A stretch of DNA of 22,797 nucleotides from a virus, in the IMG/VR virus record IMGVR_UViG_3300024520_004462, positions 1 through 22,797 of that record; one strand, written 5' to 3'. Below are positions 1 to 5,744 of this stretch, one piece after another. The notes beneath the pieces are model-generated. The model made no database searches. It saw only the letters and a program-made list of their open reading frames with translations, and had not been told where the DNA came from. The position numbers and the translations under genes are program-made. The first letter of the stretch is position 1. Each line of letters starts with the position of its first letter.

Positions 1-78
1 CCACGACGCCGAGTAGTCGTGGCTGATCTCTACCCGGTAGGGGCTCGGGGCGGGGTTGTTTTCGTTCGTCGTCGTCAT
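1..78 (-). CDS. Divergent gene start, partial at left edge, unknown function
   Basis: Read on the minus strand, an ATG at 78-76 opens 26 codons with no stop before the window ends. The peptide starts MTTTNENNPAPSPYRVEISH and has GC-rich third positions like the genes to its right. An in-frame TAG lies four codons upstream of the ATG (90-88), so the start is well bounded. No strong ribosome binding site is seen; the upstream minus-strand sequence is only G-rich. Twenty-six open codons is little evidence in GC-rich DNA, so this is a tentative call. If real, the gene is transcribed away from the terminase operon and the stretch to its right would be a divergent control region. I do not recognise the product. 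Confidence 0.4.
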   Translation of the reverse strand, partial: MTTTNENNPAPSPYRVEISHDYSASW

Positions 79-93
79 GGACCCACACTAACC

Positions 94-288
94 AGCCCCC
101 GACTTGTGTCTAGCAGAAAAGCGACACAGAGAGATCGGCTACCTCCGCGCTGTACGCGGCCAAGGTCGAACCGGACGGGACGGCTTTCTTCGCCGCACGT
201 TCTCCACGTAGACTAGAAGAGTGCGCCGCGCGCAGACACTGGACTGATCGCCCTCTTCACGATTCCCACGTGTGGGGGGTCGGGGGCT
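94..288. repeat. Widely spaced 10-bp inverted repeat
   Basis: The sequence agcccccgac (94-103) recurs as its exact reverse complement at 279-288. A second inverted pair, cccacac at 82-88 and gtgtggg at 270-276, is close by but cannot nest with the first in one fold. It may be an operator pair or chance in GC-rich DNA. Confidence 0.3.
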
Positions 289-436
289 TGGCTGGATATT
301 GTAAAGGCTGCGGGATGGAGGATACCTGGCCTGGCTCGAGAGCCGCGTGTACGCTCCGCTACAAGAGACCGCCCCGGCGGCCTCGGAAGCTGAACGACGC
401 CGAAATAGTCCCGCCGAGGCGATCTCCGCGGGCACT

Positions 437-443
437 GGAGGAG
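437..443 (+). promoter_or_regulatory. Strong ribosome binding site fixing the start at 446
   Basis: GGAGGAG lies just upstream of ATG 446. It decides the start of the 80-residue gene against the longer open frame that extends upstream to 347. Confidence 0.75.
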
Positions 444-445
444 AA

Positions 446-688
446 ATGACCGATCGATCCCGAGTGCGCGTAGGGCGCAGAGTTTCCTACCGGCCGACCG
501 ACGCGCAGGCGGCGGCGGGCAACGGCTCCGCTGGTGACGTTTGGGCGGCCACGATCACGGCCGTCAATGCAGACGGCACCGTGGGGCTTCATGTCCTCGA
601 GGCAGACGGCGGGGAGCTCGCGCTTACCGCTATCGGGCAGGGCCAGGCAAAGGGCGCCTTCGGCCTGCTCCATCCTGATGCGCCCTAG
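446..688 (+). CDS. Small SH3-like phage protein, 80 aa
   Basis: This 80-residue protein starts at ATG 446 behind a near-perfect GGAGGAG ribosome binding site. It begins MTDRSRVRVGRRVSY and then has the pattern WAATITAVNADGTVGLHVLE, which looks like a small SH3-like or KOW-like beta barrel: a VGRxVxY strand, an xAxITxVxxDGTVxLxV core, and a short tail. Proteins with this pattern are common as small hypothetical genes near phage packaging and head genes, but no molecular role can be given. The stop codon lies inside the first copy of a tandem 16-bp repeat. It is the first gene of the plus-strand cluster and lies 119 bp upstream of the terminase. The coding call is fairly firm; the fold is inferred from the pattern only. 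Confidence 0.75.
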   Translation: MTDRSRVRVGRRVSYRPTDAQAAAGNGSAGDVWAATITAVNADGTVGLHVLEADGGELALTAIGQGQAKGAFGLLHPDAP

Positions 689-710
689 CGGCGCTGCGCC
701 CTAGCGGCGC
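679..710. repeat. Perfect tandem duplication of a 16-bp palindromic unit
   Basis: The unit tgcgccctagcggcgc occurs at 679-694 and immediately again at 695-710. Each copy contains gcgcc-ctagc-ggcgc, a 5-bp stem with a 5-base loop. The first copy contains the stop codon of the 80-residue gene. The pair could act as twin small hairpins between this gene and terL, or be a recent slippage product. Confidence 0.8.
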
Positions 711-714
711 GTGC

Positions 715-790
715 GACGGTTTGGTGTAACGGCAGCACGCCCCGACCACACGGGAGGGGAGGAGCGGTTCGACTCCGCACCTGAGCCCCA
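715..790 (+). tRNA. tRNA-like segment, degenerate (acceptor stem not paired)
   Basis: The segment resembles the 3' three quarters of a tRNA. A D-arm tggtgtaacggcagcac (722-738) has four stem pairs (G-C, T-A, G-C, T-G). A T-arm gcgg-ttcgact-ccgc (764-778) carries the canonical TTCGA loop. Seven acceptor bases and a discriminator after the T-stem are followed by an encoded CCA at 788-790, at the expected distance. The anticodon arm is weak: a four-pair stem (741-744 with 751-754) and a six-base loop accaca. The first seven bases do not pair with the 3' acceptor strand, so a functional tRNA is doubtful. It may be a relic, a packaged tRNA-like structure, or coincidence. No amino acid identity can be assigned; CCA (Trp) is only one reading of the loop. 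Confidence 0.3.
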
Positions 791-807
791 TCTGCTACGG
801 TTGAGCG

Positions 808-2556
808 GTGAGCCTCACCGTTCCCAATCCACAGGAGCGCGCTGCGCCAGCCGGCCAGCGAAGGCCCCGGCCGCTTGAGCTCGAGCCCACGCTTCCGCGG
901 AGACAGCCTCGGGCCATCGATGACGAGCCGTCCGAGCCCGAGCTCGAGCTAGGTGCTGACCCGGAGACCGGCGCGGCCGACCTCCTAGAAGCGGTCGAGG
1001 CCGGCGCCGTTCAGTGGGGGCCGGTCTACGAGCAAATGCTCCAGCTCGACTGTTGTCTCTTCGCGCGGGATATTCTGAGTCTTGAGATCGGGCCGCATCT
1101 CCTCGCCTGGGGAGACATGATCTATGACAACGATCGGATCGCTACTCTCGCCGCTCGGGACCATTCCAAGTCGACGTTTTGGAGCTACGCTTATCCGATC
1201 TGGCGCGCTTGGATGGACCCCGGGTGCGAGGTCTACATTTTCAGCAAGACGCTCGATTCGGCCTGCGAGTTTCTCGATATCATTGTCTACGGCAAGGACA
1301 ATCTTTCAGGCCTGACGGGGACGCCGGCGCTCGCGCACATGGTCCCCAGTCCTGACGAGGTGAGGCGCGATCCGAGGCTCCGCCTTAACCGTGCGGACGT
1401 TCGGCTCAAGAACGGCTCGCGCATTCGTGCGATGGGCTGGGGCAAGGCGACTCGAGGACGGCACCCGAAGTATATCGTGTGCGATGACGTGCTGAACGAT
1501 GAGGACATGTGGAGCGAGACGGTCCGCATGAAGAACATCGAGTATTTCCGCTCGGCGATCTCCCAGATGGTGGCCCCCGACGGACAGCTCGTGGTGGTCG
1601 GCACGCCGTTCCACATGGCCGATCTCTACGGCGAACTCCGCCAGAACAAGCGCTACAAATTCGTGGCTTTCCCCGGCATCGTCAGCGACCCGAAGACTGG
1701 TATCGAGCGCGCCCTTTTTCATTGGCGCTGGACGCTCGAATCGCTCTATGCGAAGCGCACCGAGATCGGCAACGTGGCGTTCGCTCGCGAGATCCTGTGC
1801 CAGCCGATCTCCGACGATCTGAGCGTGTTTCCCTCCTATCTGTTCCCGCCGCTGTTCGACAAGGCCTTGCGGCTCCGGCCCACGCTGGCCGAGCTCCGCG
1901 GGCGCGGCTGGACGACCTACATGGGGGTCGACATCGCGCGCTCCGCGAATGTTGGCGCCGACTACTTCGTGATTTTCGTGATCGGCAAGGACCGCCAGGG
2001 CTTTTCGCACGTGGTTGACATCCGGCGCAGCAAAGGCCTGCCGTTTCGGAAGCAGCTGGAGGAGATCGCGGTCACCGCGCAGCTGTACGATCCCGCGCTC
2101 ATCTTCATCGAGTCTAACGCCATGCAACAGGTCTACACAGACGAGATGAGGCGGCTCACCGATCTACCGGTCAAAGAATTCGTCACGCTCGCCACGAACA
2201 AATACCCGCTCGATCGAGGCGTCCCAGGCCTCCGCATCTTGATGGAGAACGGCAAGCTGGTGATTCCGCGCAACGACGAGCTCAGCCGGCGGATCACCGA
2301 CGTTTGGATCCGCGAGTGCCAGATGTTCGGCTACATCGACGGCAAGCTCCAAGGCATAGGCACCCACGACGACACGGTGATGTCGTGGTGGTTCGCGATG
2401 GAAGCCGCGAAGGCCGGCGGTTTCTCGTTCGCGTTTGGCGCCGAAGATACCGAGGCCTCGGACGACTTTATGGGCGATGGCGGTGACGAAAGCTGGGAGG
2501 CCGTCATGCTCGGGGACAGCCGAGCCGACGAGGCAGAGGGCGGATTCGGTATCTAG
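808..2556 (+). CDS. terL: Phage terminase large subunit (packaging ATPase and nuclease)
   Basis: TerL drives DNA into the prohead with ATP and cuts the concatemer. The 582-residue product has both domains. In the ATPase domain, the Walker A-like loop is AARDHSKST (115-123), the Walker B is YIVCDD (222-227), and the coupling segment is VVVGTPFH (262-269). In the RNase H-like nuclease domain, acidic residues sit in MGVDIARS (Asp375), FIESNA (Glu435) and THDDT (Asp521/Asp522), the usual D-E-D layout. The first 60 residues are a proline- and glutamate-rich extension. I use GTG 808 because the reading frame and full N-terminal region begin there; the ribosome binding site is weak. No small terminase is recognisable beside it. 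The portal gene, normally next, is displaced by about 15 kb. Assignment is firm. Confidence 0.96.
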   Translation: MSLTVPNPQERAAPAGQRRPRPLELEPTLPRRQPRAIDDEPSEPELELGADPETGAADLLEAVEAGAVQWGPVYEQMLQLDCCLFARDILSLEIGPHLLAWGDMIYDNDRIATLAARDHSKSTFWSYAYPIWRAWMDPGCEVYIFSKTLDSACEFLDIIVYGKDNLSGLTGTPALAHMVPSPDEVRRDPRLRLNRADVRLKNGSRIRAMGWGKATRGRHPKYIVCDDVLNDEDMWSETVRMKNIEYFRSAISQMVAPDGQLVVVGTPFHMADLYGELRQNKRYKFVAFPGIVSDPKTGIERALFHWRWTLESLYAKRTEIGNVAFAREILCQPISDDLSVFPSYLFPPLFDKALRLRPTLAELRGRGWTTYMGVDIARSANVGADYFVIFVIGKDRQGFSHVVDIRRSKGLPFRKQLEEIAVTAQLYDPALIFIESNAMQQVYTDEMRRLTDLPVKEFVTLATNKYPLDRGVPGLRILMENGKLVIPRNDELSRRITDVWIRECQMFGYIDGKLQGIGTHDDTVMSWWFAMEAAKAGGFSFAFGAEDTEASDDFMGDGGDESWEAVMLGDSRADEAEGGFGI

Positions 2557-2666
2557 CCCGTTATCTCTTCGCGTGTCCCCCCCGTTGAGGCTAGGCTTGC
2601 ACTTGGGCCAGCCAGACGGCAGCATCCAGCGCATACCCGCGCCCACCCAACCAAGGAAGCACGACC

Positions 2667-3086
2667 ATGGCCAGAGAAACTTTTGCAGAAGCCCAGATCC
2701 CCGCAGAGGGTAAGGATGATGTCCCCTACGCGGATCACCGCGCTATCGCTCGCGCGCTCATGGGGCGAGCCACGGAGTCGATGATCGCCCAGGGCACCGG
2801 CGCTGGCGGCGCCGGCTTTGCGATCGTGAACGTCCCATTCGAGCCCGCCGCGCTCTTGGCGATCAACCAGGCGGGCGCAGCGCCGGCGCTCCACCACAGC
2901 ATCTACAGCCCCACGCCGGCGCACACGACCACGATTCTCGCGGTCGCCGCCAACGCGACGCCGGCCGTTATCACACAGGTGGCCGATAACGATTGGACGG
3001 TCACGTTGACGACAGCCATGGCTCCCGATGCGGAGGTTGTGACTGTTCTCCTTCTCGGCGTGCGCGACGCTACGCCGGGCATCTAG
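2667..3086 (+). CDS. Probable virion structural protein, 139 aa, unrecognised family
   Basis: The gene starts at ATG 2667 with an AAGGAAG ribosome binding site at 2653-2659. After a short charged N-terminus and a helix (residues about 22-45), the rest is rich in alanine, threonine and valine with alternating hydrophobic strands: AIVNVPFEP, TTTILAVAANATPAVI, WTVTLTTAM, VVTVLLLGV. This composition suits a small beta-sandwich virion protein such as a head decoration protein or fibre piece. I do not recognise the family. It is a single gene between terL and the giant-protein block, and is followed by a strong hairpin at 3113-3139 that may separate its expression from the genes beyond. The structural role is inferred from composition and location only. 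Confidence 0.75.
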   Translation: MARETFAEAQIPAEGKDDVPYADHRAIARALMGRATESMIAQGTGAGGAGFAIVNVPFEPAALLAINQAGAAPALHHSIYSPTPAHTTTILAVAANATPAVITQVADNDWTVTLTTAMAPDAEVVTVLLLGVRDATPGI

Positions 3087-3112
3087 CGCCGGACCGGTTA
3101 GGTGGTCGCATC

Positions 3113-3139
3113 GGCCGCGGAGCACATAGCTCCGCGGCC
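3113..3139. terminator. Perfect 11-bp GC-rich hairpin, terminator-like without T-run
   Basis: The arms ggccgcggagc (3113-3123) and gctccgcggcc (3129-3139) pair perfectly around a five-base loop acata. It lies wholly in the non-coding gap between the 139-residue gene and the next start at 3174. No T-tract follows, so this is not a classic intrinsic terminator. It could be a partial terminator, an RNA-processing or stabilising hairpin, or a protein-binding palindrome. Confidence 0.6.
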
Positions 3140-3173
3140 ACTCGCCGCTTGACCTCGAGTGAGGAGCGGAGCG

Positions 3174-5744
3174 ATGGGGCAAGGCGAGACCAGAGAGCGC
3201 GCACGCTGGCACACCGGCGCCGGGCGCTTTCCGGCGTACGCCCCGACTAATAAGATCCGCGCGCAGCTCCGCGCCGGTCGGGGTGAGATCAACGCGGTTC
3301 AGAACGCCGCGAATCGCCTCTTTCGCACCGGCTCCGAGCTCGCGCCGCTCCCCCGCAAGGTCGAGCGGCTCGAGGACGTCACGTTCGGCCTCGGATTGGA
3401 TAACGCAGACGCCCAGCGGATCCAGCGTCTCGTCAGCGACCAGAACGCGGAGACGACGCTCAAGACCCAGACTCAGCGCCTCTTCCTCGCGAGGGGCGCT
3501 CTGCTCGAGACCCTTCGCACGCTCCGGCACATCCCGAGCGAGACGAGGGGCGAGGTGGTGAAGCGAGCCACGGCATACTGGAGGCGCACCGTCCAAACGG
3601 ACTACGGGCGTGGCCCGCAGATCCGCTACACAGCAAGGAAATCCGATGCAGATCACGGCGCAGCAGAAGGAGCGGTTCTGGGGCCGCGTGGCGAAGGCGA
3701 GCCGTCGGTGGGGGCACGTAGCATGATCACCGCCCGCAAGAGCTCCGCGCCGGAGATGATGCACACGCTCCCGTTATCCACGCTGCTCTCGAAGGCCAAG
3801 AAAGGCTCGCAGGGCGCCGGCCACAAGTACGAGAGCCGCAAGCCCGACGGCCACGGAGGCTGGCTCTACAAGTACCCCGGCCAGGCTGGATGGCAGGCCG
3901 GCAAGGGCGCGCACGAAGGCACCACGAACGCGCTACCGGGCGAGCATCTCGACAGCCACCACAAGGGCTACAAGCCGACCGTCGAAAAGAAGGACGGCGG
4001 AGGGTTCACGCTGCACACCGGCGGCGGCATTACGAGCGATTTCCACCCCGATATGAGCACGGCTGACCACGAGGCGATGTGGGACCGCCACAAGGCCGGC
4101 GTCGATGCCGCGCGCCGCTCGGGAGACGAGGAACTCGAGCACGCGCACCGTCACGCGCTTCAGACACATTCTCGAGCTCACAATATGAAGCTCGAGGCGC
4201 AGCAAGCGGAAGGGCAACCTGGCGCGGCCCAGGGGGCAGCAGGGCCCGGAGCAGCGCCAGACGGCCAGCCACCAGGCGCAGCCCCCGGCGGCGCAGCCCC
4301 CGATGCTGAGCAAGGCGACCAGCCCCCGCCGATGGGCGCAGCTACCGGTCAGAACGGGCCGCCTGATGGCGGCGAACAAGGCGCCGCGCCGATGGGCGCC
4401 GAAGAGCAGCAGCAGCCACTTGAACAGCCCGGCCAGGGCGAGTCGCTCGCCATATCCGGAGGGAGACAGCGCCATTCAGCCGTCCACCCGGATATCCAAG
4501 CGGTCCAGCAAGGGCTCAGCCAAGCGACCAAGGTCATGAGCGATATCGTCGCGTCCCACGCTCACCAGCAGGAAGTGAAGAGCCGCATCGCCGCCGTGAA
4601 GGGCGACAAGTCACTCCCGAGAGCCATGAGAAAGCGGCTCATCGCCCAGCACAAGGCCGAGCTCGCAGCAGCCAAGCTCGACCAGGCCATGCTCGACGAA
4701 CACCACGACTCCGTGATGAGCGAGCTCAAGCAAGCCCAAAAGAAACTCAAGAAGCCGCACCCGATCCTCAAAAAGCTCATCGCCATCTTTGCGAAACTCC
4801 GGGGGCCCGGCGGGCCGAAGGATGACGCAGACCTCCACGAGCAAGCCCAGAAGATCAAAGAACACAGCAAGCGCCGCTCTGCCGACGAAGCACACGCCGA
4901 GCACCAGGCCGACGAGGCCTTGATGGGCGGCCCCGCACCAGACGAACCACAAGGCGCAGCAGAGCGAGCCGACCAAACTAGGCAAGCCGGAGGCGTCGGA
5001 GACGCGCAACCCATGGAGAATGAACCCGCACCGGCAACCGAGCAGCGCGCTCCAGGCGAACTGCCAGCAAACCCCGACGAAGCCTCGCAATCGGATAACG
5101 CGCCAGCCGCGAAGACCGAGAACAAGACCAAAAGCAAAAGACCAGCTGCCAGCAGGAAAAAGAGCGCCAAGAAGACGGCAGGCACCAAAGCCCACGTCGA
5201 AGCCGCAGCCAAAAAGGCCAGCGCTGCCGTAAAGGCGCACGATGAAGCCAAGCGCAGCGGGAAGGGCGTAGGCGCCGCTCACGACGACATGACAGATGCG
5301 CAGGACGCACACCGCACCGCCGACGCGCACCACACCGCAAAAGTCGACGCAGTCGAACACCGCGCAGCGCAGCGAGAACACGCGAAGGCGCACGCTGACC
5401 CGCGATCCACTAAGGCCCAGAAAGACGCCGCCACCGCCAAGGTCAAAGCTCTCGGAGAAAAAGCGCTCAACAGCGCAGCCAAGCACGCCAAGCACCAGGC
5501 CAAAACCGCAAAAAGACCAGCAGCGCGCAGAGGAGAACGGCTCGCCGCTTCCTTCGCCGAGCACGCGCAGATGGCCCTCGAGGAACTGAAAAAAGGATAT
5601 GCAGAGGAGACCGCGCGGTATGTAGCGCCATTATCCCAAAATGACGCCGTACAGATGCACCGGGCTGCGACGCGCCGCTCCGCGCCAGATCCAGGCGCTC
5701 CGGATACGCACTTCGGGCCGCTCCAGCACGTGGTGCGGCTGTGA
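3174..5744 (+). CDS. Low-complexity 856-aa phage protein with KYxSRK...GGW module
   Basis: I choose ATG 3174 because GAGGAG (3161-3166) sits correctly before it; a GTG at 3159 would add five residues. The product is 856 residues. Order: a helical basic N-terminal region (1-150); a KYESRKPDGHGGW...YKY module (218-234); a proline/glycine/glutamine-rich stretch (about 343-426); a helical or coiled-coil region (about 433-539); and an Ala/Lys/His-rich tail resembling histone H1-like tails (about 643-785). No catalytic motif is visible. Codons in the second half favour AAA, GCA and AGA, unlike the AAG/GCG-rich neighbours. The gene ends in a GTGA overlap with the giant gene, indicating coupled translation. 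A scaffold, DNA-condensing or internal virion protein would fit, but the function is not known. Confidence 0.8.
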   Translation: MGQGETRERARWHTGAGRFPAYAPTNKIRAQLRAGRGEINAVQNAANRLFRTGSELAPLPRKVERLEDVTFGLGLDNADAQRIQRLVSDQNAETTLKTQTQRLFLARGALLETLRTLRHIPSETRGEVVKRATAYWRRTVQTDYGRGPQIRYTARKSDADHGAAEGAVLGPRGEGEPSVGARSMITARKSSAPEMMHTLPLSTLLSKAKKGSQGAGHKYESRKPDGHGGWLYKYPGQAGWQAGKGAHEGTTNALPGEHLDSHHKGYKPTVEKKDGGGFTLHTGGGITSDFHPDMSTADHEAMWDRHKAGVDAARRSGDEELEHAHRHALQTHSRAHNMKLEAQQAEGQPGAAQGAAGPGAAPDGQPPGAAPGGAAPDAEQGDQPPPMGAATGQNGPPDGGEQGAAPMGAEEQQQPLEQPGQGESLAISGGRQRHSAVHPDIQAVQQGLSQATKVMSDIVASHAHQQEVKSRIAAVKGDKSLPRAMRKRLIAQHKAELAAAKLDQAMLDEHHDSVMSELKQAQKKLKKPHPILKKLIAIFAKLRGPGGPKDDADLHEQAQKIKEHSKRRSADEAHAEHQADEALMGGPAPDEPQGAAERADQTRQAGGVGDAQPMENEPAPATEQRAPGELPANPDEASQSDNAPAAKTENKTKSKRPAASRKKSAKKTAGTKAHVEAAAKKASAAVKAHDEAKRSGKGVGAAHDDMTDAQDAHRTADAHHTAKVDAVEHRAAQREHAKAHADPRSTKAQKDAATAKVKALGEKALNSAAKHAKHQAKTAKRPAARRGERLAASFAEHAQMALEELKKGYAEETARYVAPLSQNDAVQMHRAATRRSAPDPGAPDTHFGPLQHVVRL
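3822..3875 (+). other. KYxSRK...GGWxYxY module, copy in the 856-aa protein
   Basis: Residues 217-234 read H-KYESRKPDGHGGWLYKY. The same arrangement, with a longer lysine-rich insert, appears at 6299-6364 in the next protein. Both lie in basic, otherwise unrelated surroundings. Confidence 0.6.

Larger units (their letters stand above)
79..445. other. Intergenic stretch without a convincing gene
   Basis: About 370 bases separate the tentative divergent gene from the first plus-strand gene. Open frames exist on both strands but have no ribosome binding site, and their arginine/serine/proline-rich composition is typical of chance frames in GC-rich DNA. It contains a 10-bp inverted pair, agcccccgac at 94-103 and its complement at 279-288. 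I see no clear sigma70-type promoter, although the divergent layout makes this the natural place for control sites. Confidence 0.5.

Noticed and set aside
1-22. Hairpin ccacgac/gtcgtgg at the left edge as a terminator
   Set aside because: It lies in the probable divergent coding frame, has an eight-base loop and no T-run on either side.
4611-5564. Two overlapping minus-strand frames with Cys/Leu/Val/Phe-rich, membrane-like products
   Set aside because: The hydrophobic look comes from reading Lys/Ala/His/Gln codons backwards. The plus-strand gene has a good start and couples to its neighbour.
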